The notes under the pieces were generated by a model, which was given only the letters and a program-made list of their open reading frames with translations, made no database searches and was not told where the DNA came from. Position numbers and translations under genes: made by a program. Positions 8,729 to 19,559 of a DNA stretch of 64,000 bases are shown here, one piece after another (position 1 is the stretch's first letter; every line of letters begins with the position of its first letter). Origin of the DNA: Torymus aiolomorphi (taxonomy: Eukaryota > Arthropoda > Insecta > Hymenoptera > Torymidae); assembly GCA_036365515.1 (NCBI GenBank), contig CM070874.1, forward strand, positions 62,825,583-62,889,582, given 5' to 3'.

Positions 8729-9709
8729 CTTCGATATTGTACCTCTCGTGGCTGGGGCGGCAGAGAGCGGCGGCCAGCTTGGTTGAGGCATGTAAGGGTA
8801 TTGTCCCATCCACGGTGGTTGCATGTACATTTGGGGTGGGTACGAAGGGAAATATGGATAATTTCCGTAATTTTGGCCTCCGTTGTTGAAATTTCTATTT
8901 CCTCTATAATTGTGTTTAGGGCCTGGTGTATATAATTTTTTTGGTTGCTCCGTCGTTTCTGCGGGGCGATCCCAAATTTTCTTATTATCGGCCTCTGGTT
9001 CACGAGTGACAGCAGCGACTGTTGACCTCGTAGGTTCCTCCTTAGTCGATTGGCCTCCTTCGTTTAATAAATTAATGGTTGTTCGTTGATCCTTTCCCTT
9101 CATCATAGTCTCAATGCGTTGTGCTATTTTCATCGCCTCTTCTAGTGTTGCTGGTTCCCCAAGGGTGACTGCATATGCTAGTTCGTCTGTCAGTCCTCGC
9201 TTGAAGGCCTCTAAGGTAATTCCAGACAGCATATTATTCATGATGGCCACTTGGTCGGCTTCGAAGGTTTCGGTTAGTCCGGCGGTTGCTCCGTCCGCAA
9301 TTTTCTTCAATCTGGCGAAGTATTCTAAAACTGTTTCCCCTTTTCTCATTTTGCAGTGATTTAGTTCCGAGCAGTAGGCTGGATATGTTTTCTTCGGAGA
9401 GAAATATTGCTTCAATGCATCTCTGAGGTCTCCGACGTTATTTATAGTTTTTCCATTCACGGCATCTCGTGCCGTGTCCTTTAATTTTGAGAGCACGCAT
9501 TTAAAGAATGCTCTATGTAGTGTGGCTGGTACTAACTCGAGCCCGCTCTCGACGTCCTGTATGAAGTTCTTCAACGGCATGTTCTTTCCATTATAGTCCC
9601 CAATATTTTGGAGACCCTGTTGAAGGGCTAGCGTCTCGCCCATTGACGTCAGGAGTGCATCCTGAATCGTCTGATGCCTGCTTATATTCGTTAAGTCTTC
9701 GTTCGGCAT
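8726..9709 (-). CDS. gag: Gag-like structural protein
   Basis: 327 residues from ATG at 9709. The middle (about residues 45-215) is a helical capsid-like region of the gypsy/errantivirus kind, with a conserved-looking block around FxCVLSKLKDTARD and a second around ETVLEYFARLKKIAD. The C-terminal 80 residues are rich in N, G, Y, P, Q and M, with arginines in place of a zinc knuckle, as in several errantiviral Gags. It forms the particle and binds genomic RNA (family knowledge). The ORF ends in TAA followed by an in-frame pol. An overlapping basic ORF in another frame covers its first 119 bases; if that is the real N-terminus, a frameshift is needed. Confidence 0.8.
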   Translation of the reverse strand: MPNEDLTNISRHQTIQDALLTSMGETLALQQGLQNIGDYNGKNMPLKNFIQDVESGLELVPATLHRAFFKCVLSKLKDTARDAVNGKTINNVGDLRDALKQYFSPKKTYPAYCSELNHCKMRKGETVLEYFARLKKIADGATAGLTETFEADQVAIMNNMLSGITLEAFKRGLTDELAYAVTLGEPATLEEAMKIAQRIETMMKGKDQRTTINLLNEGGQSTKEEPTRSTVAAVTREPEADNKKIWDRPAETTEQPKKLYTPGPKHNYRGNRNFNNGGQNYGNYPYFPSYPPQMYMQPPWMGQYPYMPQPSWPPLSAAPATRGTISK

Positions 9710-9845
9710 TTTTAATAAATTTATTGAGTTCTTCTAACTCGATGAATAGTCCAACCGTTTCTGGTGGAATTCCAATTTCTAATGCTGCTCTTATTTGTTG
9801 TTTCCTCTTACCTCCTCTCTTTTTGCTACTTCCGCGATTTTTCAT
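9591..9845 (-). CDS. Small basic ORF overlapping the start of gag
   Basis: 84 codons, beginning with a cluster of K and R (KKRGGKRKQQ) and then an amphipathic helix-like stretch (FIELEELNKFIKNAERRLNEYKQ). It overlaps gag by 119 bases in a different frame. Composition of residues 1-55 looks coding; the last 29 residues look like gag read out of frame. Options are a leader protein, an N-terminal Gag piece joined by frameshifting or splicing, or chance. The gag ATG is the second ATG of the RNA after this one, so leaky scanning would be needed. Confidence 0.35.
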   Translation of the reverse strand: MKNRGSSKKRGGKRKQQIRAALEIGIPPETVGLFIELEELNKFIKNAERRLNEYKQASDDSGCTPDVNGRDASPSTGSPKYWGL

Positions 9846-9964
9846 AAAAACAAATAATTTTTCTCCTCTTTTTTTTATAAAATGAATGTATATATTTTTT
9901 TGTGTGACGAAGGGATCGCCTATGGTAAAAGGGGATGCTGGTTAGGCATCTCCGGTGAAAAAGA

Positions 9965-10150
9965 TGTTTTCCTCCCTCGGAACACCCTTAGTGTTATCGA
10001 GAAACGCTGATCAGCGTTTGAATTCGCAAGAAAGCGAAAACTGGAGTTATGATTGTAAGTGATTGATAAAAATGTTTTCCTCCCTCGGAACGCCCTCAGC
10101 GTTATCGAGAAACGCTAGTTAGCGTTTGAATTCGCAGGAAAGCGAAAACT
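9965..10150 (-). repeat. Duplicated 108-bp leader unit with three hairpins per copy
   Basis: Two tandem units 108 bases apart. Each holds, in plus-strand order, a stem CTCG-G-AACRC/GYGTT-AT-CGAG (9976-10001; 10084-10109), a near-perfect 18-base palindrome (10002-10019; 10110-10127) and a TTCGC/GCGAA stem (10023-10038; 10131-10146). Between copies the first stem changes AACAC/GTGTT to AACGC/GCGTT, and the palindrome changes CTG/CAG to CTA/TAG: both are compensating pairs. This indicates a selected RNA structure in the leader of the retroelement RNA, for example a dimerisation or packaging signal. Confidence 0.7.
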
Positions 10151-10159
10151 GGAGTATGT

Positions 10160-10220
10160 GCATATGAGTTATGAGAGAATGTGCGACGAGGAGATCCCTT
10201 CGTTTTCCAATTTAAAAAAA

Positions 10221-10253
<33 letters not shown>

Positions 10254-10480
10254 TTATTATAACAATTTTTTCTAACGACGCGGGAACGTACAGTAGTGAA
10301 AGCGAAAAAGAGAGTATGTTATTTGGAAAATAAATTTGAAACAGTGGTTAGTAAATAAATAAGTATATTTGATAGATTATGCAATTTTTGTAATTAATTT
10401 ACATAAATCTATTAGTATAATATTTAATGCGTTTTTTTTTTTTTTTTATAATATAATTTCCTTCTCTTTTTCCAGGTTAT
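10160..10480 (-). other. Leader between primer site and hairpin repeats, with long T run
   Basis: AT-rich. It has a run of A then about 30 T (10208-10252) and a second T run (10431-10447). No ORF or motif is recognised. It belongs to the untranslated leader of the retroelement. Confidence 0.5.
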
Positions 10481-10485
10481 TGGAT

Positions 10486-10503
10486 CCCACTTCTGTGACA
10501 CCA
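10486..10503 (-). promoter_or_regulatory. Primer binding site, tRNA-Leu-like
   Basis: On the minus strand TGGTGTCACAGAAGTGGG begins with the TGG expected opposite a tRNA CCA end. It resembles primer sites for tRNA-Leu (TGGTGTCAGAAGTGGG) with two extra bases. It is placed directly after the putative LTR end (AAT at 10506-10504). Confidence 0.55.
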
Positions 10504-11230
10504 ATTCATTTCTCTGTGACGTCCGCAGAGAACATTATTTTTAATAAGATTATTTTTAGTTTGTAATTCAATATTTATTTAATTTATATTTAATCTATAG
10601 GTATATAAATCTAATGTCAGGATGACACCACCAAAATTATTTGGACTTAATACTTATTTATTTATCATAAGAGAACTAATTTTTACTATGTGAAATTTCT
10701 ATTTTCTTCTTTGTGGATTTATAACCTTTCCTTCCCCAAGGAAGGTAGGAAAATAAGAGAAGGATTTATTTTAATTAAACAACGCTAATTATATATATAT
10801 ATATATAATGGATTTTATTTACTTACAATATTACAGAGTCCTTGCTCCTGTTTGTTCTCTCGTTAGTCGAGGTTGTATAATATGATATGTATCTATTAAT
10901 TAAGCTCTGCCGACTTGCAGTTTATTCTGATTCACCGGTCTAGTGCGGATTAATCTTTGTAACACTAAATAAATTTTCGGGCACTGATGTCCGGACTATG
11001 CTTCCACGTTTGCGCCGGCTCTTCACGCGACGATGAACGGTCTCTCGACAAAAGAATAACTGAGTGCCCAGGGTATGTTTCTCCGGGTATTTAAGAAAAT
11101 TTTTCGGAAGCGCAAAAGATGATCATCTTTTGCGGTTCCCCCTTTGTCGAGCGGCCCTTATCGATTTTATGGCTTTATTTTTCTCGCTCGTCTAGCTCGG
11201 GGTCCATGGTGTTGAAATCTATTAACATAC
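10504..11230 (-). repeat. Putative 5' LTR
   Basis: The inner edge is set by the primer site at 10503. The outer edge is not certain because the partner LTR is outside the window. It contains a TATA box and initiator (see next entry) and several AATAAA-type signals on the minus strand downstream of them (for example the reverse of tttatt near 10922). The LTR end GAATT next to the primer site resembles errantiviral LTR ends. Confidence 0.5.
11058..11134 (-). promoter_or_regulatory. LTR core promoter: 24-bp palindrome, TATA box, initiator
   Basis: On the minus strand a TATA-like CTTAAATACCC (11095-11085) is followed about 31-33 bases later by TCAGTT (11063-11058), the arthropod initiator consensus. 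Upstream lies a perfect 24-base palindrome (11111-11134, centre GATGATCATC, arms CGCAAAA/TTTTGCG). The spacing is right for an RNA polymerase II start. Confidence 0.6.
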
Positions 11231-11339
11231 CATAGACTCGGCGCGGCAGATAACAGTGCGAGAAAAAAAACGCCGATAGCCCGATTCTCACCGAATTCAA
11301 TTTTCTCTGTATTATTCACTAAAGTTTCCGGGTTTTATA

Positions 11340-11845
11340 TAATGTGCTTTTGTAGCACAAGGCAAGAATTATTAATACATAAGATTGTTTCTTAAAGACA
11401 ATAAACAAATAGTCCAAAAATATGGTAGCAATAAGATGATTTTGAAAAATTGAATTCGTCACACACGTATTACGACGTGCGTATGACACGATCACGAAAA
11501 ATGGTACAAATTTTTAACAACAATACATACTACTGAAATTTTCGTGTCGTGCGACCGTCGTAATACGTATAGCGTGGCGCGCGGCCTTCAACAGTATTTA
11601 TCGTAACAATCACGAAAAATTCTATTTAGCAACAATACATAGAGAAAAATTAGGAAATTCATTACACAATTTTTGCATTTGAAAATGCAGGTTTAAAATA
11701 GAAAAAAAATTGTTATAAAATTCGCTGTTTGGTTCAATAACAATATCTATTATTACGCTATGGATTATAATATTCCTATAATACTCCAAAATTTATTGGG
11801 TAAAAATTTCTGAATGAAATATTTGATCTGAACGAAGTTCTAGCG
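11340..11845. repeat. Interspersed repeat with imperfect inverted arms
   Basis: CGTATTACGAC near 11467 and its reverse complement near 11560 bracket an imperfect palindrome of about 105 bases. The part at 11570-11630 (GTGGCGCGCGGCCTT, ATTTATCGTAACAATCACGAAA) is repeated at 61650-61690 upstream of the second protease copy and, weaker, at 30740-30775 upstream of the first. The rest is AT-rich with nothing recognised. Confidence 0.5.
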
Positions 11846-12090
11846 AGTTCAACAGAAAATTACAATAAACTTTTTTTTCCAAAAAAAAAAAAAAAAGTTT
11901 ATTGGGAATTTTAATAAAACTAATAAAGATGAAAATTTTATTTCTTCACATAAAAATGCGCATTTCAATTCTTTACATGCCTGTTCTTTAAAAATCGCAA
12001 TTTGCTCAATTTTCAAATTCGATACTTTTTCTGCAAAATCGCGGTATGTCCCTTGTCGTTTCCAGGCACTCAATAGAGATCAAATTTTAT

Positions 12091-12680
12091 GGCCGAATCC
12101 ATCTCAAATCAGACAGCCCGCGTATGCCTATTTCACCTATCATGTTGAAATAAAAATATTTATGTTCTACTCGAAAAAATATTTTACACGTGTTTTTTTA
12201 TTTTTTTGTTTCATCAAAATTTCATGCGTTCAGCGATACCGAAAAATTCCGAGAAAATTCTTTCATTGAGAAAAAAAATTTTCAATGTGATTTTCAGACT
12301 GCTATTGTTTCAGCAGTTTTTCAAGCTTTTAAACGTGTAACACATAATTTCACTCAGTTTTGAGCCCTCTTTAACGGCCTTAATGTCATTTTAAAAAAAA
12401 AATAAAAAATCGCACTTTTTACTGAAAAATTCATTTTTTAGAGAAGTGCCTTTTTCTCGAAAACCCCATGTTTTTTTTGCACAATTTTTGTTGTCGTGAT
12501 AGAGGACGGTAATGCCTAGCTAGACGTATTTGTGAGATTCGGTACTTTTTTCCTGGGATAGCGATCACTAATGAGATAACACACAAACAAATTTTTCACG
12601 CTTAACGCTTATATATAGTCAATGATATTAGAGTCAATGTAAAGGTATTTATCTTTGTGCGTATGTAATATACATGTACG
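12091..12680 (+). repeat. Left terminal inverted repeat of the Sola-like element
   Basis: About 590 bases, matching 15026-15623 in reverse with only scattered differences and small indels in A/T runs. The near identity implies a recent insertion. The last part holds the sequence upstream of the transposase. Confidence 0.85.
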
Positions 12681-12857
12681 TGCGCCTACTTATAGGAGTA
12701 TATGTACTAGTACATTTGTCCGCTAGATGGATATGGTTTGACTTAACATTTACAAAGAAAAGTTCGGTTTCTGCTATATATCACACATCTCGTCTTATTT
12801 AAAACCATCATCTTTTGGAAAATTATTACATATTTACACCTTATCAACTCAACTACG

Positions 12858-14865
12858 ATGTCTCAATATTACTCAACAGAGAGAATCAAATGTGCAGACT
12901 TTTTAGACAAACACAAACAAATTATTTACAAATCTAGTTCCGTACGTTTAAAACAACTTGAGAATCTTGCTCATCCATTGAAGCACCTCTATCCTCATTT
13001 ACCTTTGACACCTTCTACATATCTGTGTCAACATTGTTACAATCGTGCTTTAGAATTGGTGAGTAGTACTGACAATGAATTTATAACGGATAATGAAGTT
13101 ACCGATAACGTAGTTGATAGAGATGAAGATTTTTTACCAAGTACTCCAGAACGCATTGAAGAATTTAATAATGAAATAAGTACATCTTTCTTAGGTTCTG
13201 TATCGCCTCTTAAAAGAAAAAATCTTATACATGAAAAATCAATTGAAAATTACGTAACAAAGAAGAAAAAAAAATACTTTCAACATTGTCTAATACCCTT
13301 GATGTGAAGTTGAACAATGTTTATGACGTTTCTATAACAGCAAATGAATCAACTGTATGCCATTGTACAGAATGGATACAAAATCTTGGTCTAGCCTTGC
13401 AAAAGTGTTCTACGGTATCAGAAAAAATAAAAATTCTGACGTTGCTACCTTCATCCTTTACAAAACATGAAATTTTATCTTTATTTCCAGAAATAACAAT
13501 GTATATGATCAACAAATCGAGAAATCTTGTTAAAGAAAAAGGAATTTATTCAGAACCAGATGCATATTCAGGCCATCCGATTGATGAAAACATGGAAAAA
13601 ATTGTTATGGAATATTATTTAAATGATGATTTTAATTGTTCAAGACAAAGTCCTAATAAATGTGACGTTGTTACAATTAAAGTTAACAATAAAAAAGAGA
13701 AAAAGTTAAGCGTTTTCTTACTCGAAGTTTAAAAGAGACGTATAAAGTATTTAAAAATGATTATCCAGAATTGAGAATTGGAAAATCGAAATTTTATAGT
13801 TTGCGACCAAAGTATGTCTTACTTAGCCCCATCAAAGAAGTTTGTCTCTGTATCTATTGCGCAAATTATGATTTATTTCTTACGAGCTTAATTAATTTTA
13901 GAGGGAGTAACGTCACAGAGTTGGATGAAAGTCGGTCACAAATAATAAATGCAACAATGTGTTCTGAGCCATCTGATTTATGTTATTTACAAGAATGTAA
14001 ACTATGTCCAGGGATTAAGGGAATTACGTTTCATGTTTTAAAACTGCAAGATGTAGAAGGCACAGAAGAAATTACATATGCTTTGTGGGATAATGGAAAC
14101 CTGATTAAAAAGACACTATCAATTTCTGCTTTTAAAGATGAACTTTCGGTTTGGACCATGAGAGTTAGTACTCACATGTATGTAAAAAATATACAACGCA
14201 AAGCTATAAAAACAGAAAGAGAAAGTGCTAAAAAAGACTCACATCATTTAGTTCTTCAAATAGACTTCGCTGAAAACTGGGCTGTGATTCATAATAAAGC
14301 TGTTCAAGGAAATCATTGGGTTAATGATCAAATTTCTATTTTCACAGCAGTCTCTTATCAAGGGGATTCGACACAAAGTTTCGCAGTTATAAGTGATGAC
14401 CGAAAACATGATTCAGCGTATGCTTTGCTAGCAGCACAAAAAATTATAAAATTCTTGAAAGAAAATTGTTGTGATTCAATTAAAAAAATTACCATCGTAT
14501 CAGACGGCGCTGCGAGTCACTTTAAAAATCGCTTTCAATTAGATGAACTAAAACGAGCACCGTGTGATATAAAATGGTTGTTCTCTGCTACTGGGCACGG
14601 CAAAGGAGCTGTAGATGGTGTGGGTGGACTTATAAAGCATTATGCTACTTCGCATAATCTTCGAGAGCCCCTTGAAGAAGCTATTCAAAACGCAAATGAT
14701 TTTGCAATACATGTTCAAAAATATACTGATGCTATTAAAATAATACATTTACAAGATGCTGAAATAGAACAATTCAGAAAAGAAAAAAATATTGATTGGC
14801 TTACAACTCCAAAGTATCCTGCTATTCAAAAACTCATATATGGGTTAAAAAACATGTGCCGATAA
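12858..14865 (+). pseudogene. Sola-like transposase, two frameshifts
   Basis: The reading frame is continuous in sense but needs two changes of frame, near 13268-13275 (in a run of nine A) and near 13690-13705 (in an A-rich stretch). The N-terminal part (12858-13265) has CxxC-type cysteines (YLCQHCYNRA), suggesting a zinc-binding region. The third segment holds the probable catalytic core: DFAENW near 14265, SDGAASHFKNR near 14500 and WLFSATGHGKGAVDGVGG near 14575, typical of this transposase type, ending at 14865. Both breaks fall in homopolymer-like sequence, so they may be true decay, ribosomal slippage or sequence error. It would cut and paste the element. Start ATG at 12858 is the first after a TATA-containing inverted repeat. 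Confidence 0.75.
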
Positions 14866-15025
14866 AATACATTGTTTGACAGCAAAGACCGCTGATCGTC
14901 CGCTTACTGAATTAAGAACAATGAAGCAGAAAAACAAAGGTAGTAAAATAGGTATACAAATGAAAAAAAGGTATAAAAATAAAAACTCAAAAAGACGCAA
15001 ATAACAAATAAATACATAGTTATGT

Positions 15026-15623
15026 GTACCTGTATATTACATACACACAAAGACAAATACCTTTACATTGACTCTAATATCATTGACTATATATAAGCAT
15101 TAGGCGTGAAAAATTTGTTTGTGTGTTGTCTCATTAGTGATCGCTATCCCAGGGAAAAAGTACCGAATCTCACAAATACGTCTAGCTAGGCATTACCGTC
15201 CTCTATCACGACAACAAAAATTGTGCAAAAAAAACATGGGGTTTTCGAGAAAAAGGCACTTCCCTAAAAAATGAATTTTTCAGTAAAAAGTGCATAGCTC
15301 GTGGATTTTTTATTTTTTTTGAAAATGACATTAAGGCCGTTAAAGAGGGCTCAAAACTGAGTGAAATTGTGTGTTACACGTTTAAAAGCTCGAAAAACTG
15401 CTGAAACAATAGCAGTTTGAAAATCACATTGAAATTTTTTTTTCTCAATGAAAGAATTTTCTCGGAATTTTTCGGCATCGCTGAACGCATGAAATTTTGA
15501 TGAAACAAAAAAATAAAAAAACACGTGTAAAATATTTTTTCGAGTAGAACATAAATATTTTTATTTCAACATGATAGGTGAAATAGGCATACGCGGGCTG
15601 TCTGATTTGAGATGGATTCGGCC
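15026..15623 (-). repeat. Right terminal inverted repeat of the Sola-like element
   Basis: Reverse complement of 12091-12680. One visible difference is an insertion-like change near 15293 (GCATAGCTCGTGG against GCG). It ends GGATTCGGCC at 15623, followed by TTAT. Confidence 0.85.
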
Positions 15624-15963
15624 TTATGTAATTTATTAAAAACTACCTATAATTGAGTATGTGAATTTAATCGACGAGTTTCAGCGATATCGTACACAAG
15701 TATTTTGTAAAATGCTACACAAATAAATTCTACACAGAGAATTTCGGCACACAAACTATTTATCGAGATAAATTGTGCACAGCTAAAATCTACATTAATA
15801 TGATCTACACATGATGTACAGTTTAATCGTGTAATCTATCTCAGTGTAGACTATATATGTGTACATTTTTTCTTAATATTATTTGTGTAGAACTTAGCCG
15901 TGCTAAAAAAGTCCTGTATAGGTGCTTTGTGTAGATACTAAATGTGCTCAATATCACTAGTAT

Positions 15964-17700
15964 CGTCACAATCGACCGATTTGCATCGGAAAAGGCTTAT
16001 TCTCTTCGTTTCGGAAGAGAATAGAGAGAGCATACCCTACTTTTTGATTTTACCGATTTTTTTTTTACAACCAAAAAACGATTTTGAATTTTTCGTTTTT
16101 TTGATTTTTTAATTTGTTTCAACCAGTATTATTTAATAAACTAAATTTTTATTAAAAGGTCTTTAAATTACCTACCATTTCTTTTTTTATTTAAATTATC
16201 TCTAGCCTATCATTTGTTATTAATGAAAATATGGCTTATATTTCTTGAATTAATATCTCAAAGAATTTTTCCACTCAAAATTTTTACCACTTATTACACT
16301 TATCGAGTACAACATTGTGTTAAAATTTCAAGAGGTTATGTTGATTTGTTTCTGAGAAAAAAATTATTTTTGAAAACAAGTGCGTTTTCTTTCGTTAACG
16401 ATATCAGGAGTAAAAGTCAATGAATCGTTTCGAAATTTGGCAAAGAATTAGCTTTTTTATATCTAAGGTTCTTTGCCGAAAAAAATCTGACCGTTGTGAC
16501 CAAAGATATTTGAGGTTAAATTTTTTTTATAAATTTCTTATATTTGCATTTTTAAAAAGAATATTCGATTGATTGACTCAAAATTTTTACCACTTATTAC
16601 ACATATCGAGTACAACATTGTGTTAAAATTTCAAGAGGTTATTTTGATAAAAATTCTTTAACTCATTCCAAATTAGCCCCAAAACACACATATAAAGTTT
16701 TAGAGCAAAATATGCAATAGTTCTATTTCATTTGTACATCATATATAAATAAAATAATTATTGTGTACTACGGCATATCCCCGAGAAAGTACTTTCAGAT
16801 TGAGTCCCGCGGCGACGTGTACTAGGGCAACGATAATAATTGACTTTAAAATAGGGACCGGATATTTTTACTGAAGTATTGTCATCGCCACCTATCGGTA
16901 GTCACTAGCACTTTATTTGCACTTGATAGCAATTTATTTACAAAAATTTTTCAAACTTTAGCCAAACTTTTAAACATTCTATCGAAATTTCGCATTGTCT
17001 CTTTGCATACGTTTCCCCAAACTTGAGTCAAACAAAACTTTTCCCAAACTTCTTCCAAACGTAATTTTTTTTACGTTTGGGGGCACTGCGCGCATGCAAG
17101 CGTATAATAACGACGCTGGATTTGCATTTTTCCACGGGTTTTACAACAGTATTACAAATATTATAGATTCAATTAGAACCTAACGCGAATACTCTTCTTT
17201 ATAAAACTTCTTTATAATGTCAGAAAATATGATGTGAGAAAAGGGTTGCTGTAAATGTTATGCGTTTCAAAATCAACTAATAATAACATAAGTATTCTTT
17301 ATAAATTTTTTATTTTTGCCATTCAATTTCATTATAATTCTAATTTTCCAGATCGTAGAGGCGCGTTACATTGCTGACGTTGTAATACTTAAAAATGTAT
17401 TTATTTCTATTATAAGTTAGGCATAGTAAAAATTTAAGTACAAACGTGCAAAAAATAATACTTTTTGATAATTGTTGGTATAAGCTTTTTTATACTGAAA
17501 GTATGTTTAAAGATTAGTTTTACGTATAACTAGTTCTGATATACGATAAATCTGGTCATCGTTTTAATTGTTTGATGATTACTATACTCTTAACGGTTAT
17601 ATCGAAATATATAGTTTTGGAAAATATTAATATGATGTAAATGTAATAAACGAATAGAAATTATTTTAAAAAATGTGTCTTTGCTTCTCTTTAACTTTCG
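15964..17700. other. AT-rich DNA with a duplicated segment; no gene seen
   Basis: A block of about 75 bases (CTCAAAATTTTTACCACTTA onward) occurs at 16275-16350 and again at 16573-16650, both direct. Short relatives of the dispersed AACCTCAAATATCT repeat lie near 16500. Nothing coding is recognised. Confidence 0.5.
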
Positions 17701-17799
17701 TGATACTACTGCCCCGTTCACTTAGTAATTCTCTTTTATATTCTGTCTTTCAACAAATTAAAGTCTCCTTCATTATCATCCACAAATTAATAAATCATC

Positions 17800-19480
17800 A
17801 CAGATGCCAAACGCAAGATCTTTTCATTCGACGAACGGCACATTGTGAAACCGGCCTAACGCAGAGACCACGAAGGCTCGCGACGCCGGTAGGTCGTGCG
17901 CGCCACAGCGACAGCACGAACGAAAATATGACGACGCTGCAGAAAAAAGGAGCTCCTTTCATTATTATTGCGTCTCCCGACGGGCGCACGGACTCGGAAC
18001 AAGGAGTCACGAGCCGCGAGGGTGGCATACGCGCGCGGGAGTTTGATTCATTCGCGAAGGGGGAAGTCCCGGTCCGCTAGCGACGGATGGGAGGAAAAAA
18101 TTTCACCGGGGTGAGTTGCCGTCTTTTGTCAAATGGCGCGCGAGAGTTTTACCAAATTAATGTCGCGGGGGTCACTGCGCTCTCGTGCTGCTGCTGTCGA
18201 CTTGTCGCCGATGATTTTATTTGATTAGGATCATGCCTTTTTCGGGGAAGTGCGTATGTGGAAGCGAGATTATGGGCGGTTCTGGTCAATCGGTGAATTG
18301 CTACTGTCATGCCGACTAATTGCCGGCCATTTTTCCTGAGTTATTTCGATGACAGTAATCAGGGGCTGAGTAGTAGTGATTGTTGGAGTTATGGTTTGTG
18401 TTGGGAGATGAGCTCGGTTTGTAATATTCGTAAGTGAAAGTACGAATCGTTGAGCCGCTTATTACATTTTTGTTAAATGTAGTGTATTGAATATTATAAA
18501 ATGTATGTGAAATTGAATCATATTCCGGTTGTTGCACATGAAAAAATAAATCGACGTAAATTGCGTCGATAAGGATTTTTATTTTATATTTTAAGCATTT
18601 ATTATTTATTTATAACTTTTATCTCGTCAATATTTCGCATTCAATTTCATTACAAATTTTCGGAGTAATTCTGTACAATACCGTTATCTTCTCGTGGTCA
18701 GAATAAAACGATGATTATTTGTTACATTCCCAATTTATTATAAAAATGTAGTTTTGCGAAACTGCTGTTCTATTAAAATTTATCAAAAATACTGAAGGGT
18801 TTAATTTGCGAATATAACTTAAAATAAAATATTGTACACATAACATTTCTCTATCAATTACATCATTGAACATTCTTCCTCTACCCTCATAAACTCCCGA
18901 AAATTGGCTAAAATCTAATCTCATTTGGGAATGGCTTGACAGGCGCAACATCTCAATACCTCAACAACAACTATACGTCGACTCCGGGCACGTACAGGCA
19001 TCTGCGGTTAAACAGACACCCGAAATCCACTCGCTTTCTCTCTCTCTCTCCTTTCCGTTACCGCGCACACCCCATAATATAGATCAGCCTCGCGCAAATT
19101 TCGGCGACCCAAGGACTCGTGTGTTATATGTATACACACATTTAGGTGGCGGGGAGAATGTTGAGAGAGCGGCGCGCGCGCGTTCACGGGTGATTGGGCC
19201 CTGTAATGCCCGGCAATATATTTTGACAACGGGGGTCGCTCGCTTGCTCGCGCCATATGGCCCAATATATAGAAGCCGCATTATCCCCTTCTTCCTATAT
19301 ACGTGTTTATACGTATATATAACGGAAGCTTTCGTATACGCGTGTATATAGCATCACCTTTGCGTCTATATCGTGCACGAATTTTCCACCTTCCTCGCTC
19401 TCTGCTCATTACATTTCTCTCTCCTCTCGCGCTTTCTTTCGCCTTTATACCTCGTCGTTACTCTTTCGCCCTGATATGCA
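17800..19480. other. Alternating CpG-rich and AT-rich DNA; no gene seen
   Basis: 17820-18300 and 18960-19260 are rich in CG dinucleotides, unlike the AT-rich DNA around them. Short open frames here have no recognisable motif. A regulatory or transcribed but non-coding role is possible but not shown. Confidence 0.4.
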
Positions 19481-19483
19481 CAG

Positions 19484-19486
<3 letters not shown>

Positions 19487-19551
<65 letters not shown>
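19487..19551. repeat. (CT)n microsatellite
   Basis: About 32 uninterrupted CT units inside a CpG-rich patch. Confidence 0.95.
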
Positions 19552-19553
<2 letters not shown>

Positions 19554-19559
19554 GTACAG

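Larger units (their letters stand above)
1..11230 (-). mobile_element. Errantivirus-like Ty3/gypsy retroelement with two env genes, truncated by window edge
   Basis: Read on the minus strand the order is 5' LTR (right), primer site, leader, gag, protease-RT-RNase H-integrase, envelope-like gene B, envelope-like gene A and a further reading frame cut by position 1. The 3' LTR must lie outside the window, so neither LTR can be confirmed by comparison. Gag, pol and both env frames are open over their whole length, which suggests a recent insertion. The right boundary is uncertain; about 11230 is where recognisable LTR promoter sequence ends. Classification rests on the gypsy-type pol order and on an env resembling the baculovirus F protein family. 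Confidence 0.85.
12091..15623 (+). mobile_element. Sola-like DNA transposon, nearly complete
   Basis: 3533 bp with inverted repeats beginning GGCCGAATCCATCTC and a 4-base target duplication TTAT (12087-12090 and 15624-15627). The empty site AAATTTTATGTAATT is seen in the left arm of the sister MITE (read in reverse near 20970) and nearly so at 21231-21246. One transposase gene, broken by two frameshifts, lies between the repeats. The 4-base duplication, long inverted repeats and transposase motifs fit the Sola superfamily; the family call is from memory of its features. Confidence 0.75.
11870..15963. mobile_element. Foldback MITE copy A, right arm, split by the Sola-like transposon
   Basis: 11900-12090 joined to 15628-15963 matches the inner part and right arm of the intact foldback element at 20595-21616. 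The outer end ATATCACTAGTAT is at about 15963. The left arm is missing or replaced by a poly-A/T junction near 11870-11895, so this copy is truncated. The 3.5 kb between is the later insertion. Confidence 0.7.

Noticed and set aside
11210..11235. Exact LTR outer end at TGTTAATAG (minus strand)
   Set aside because: Plausible start, but without the second LTR or a target duplication it cannot be shown.
17673..18080. 135-codon ORF in a CpG-rich patch
   Set aside because: No motif, no splice context and a shadow ORF on the other strand; probably composition.
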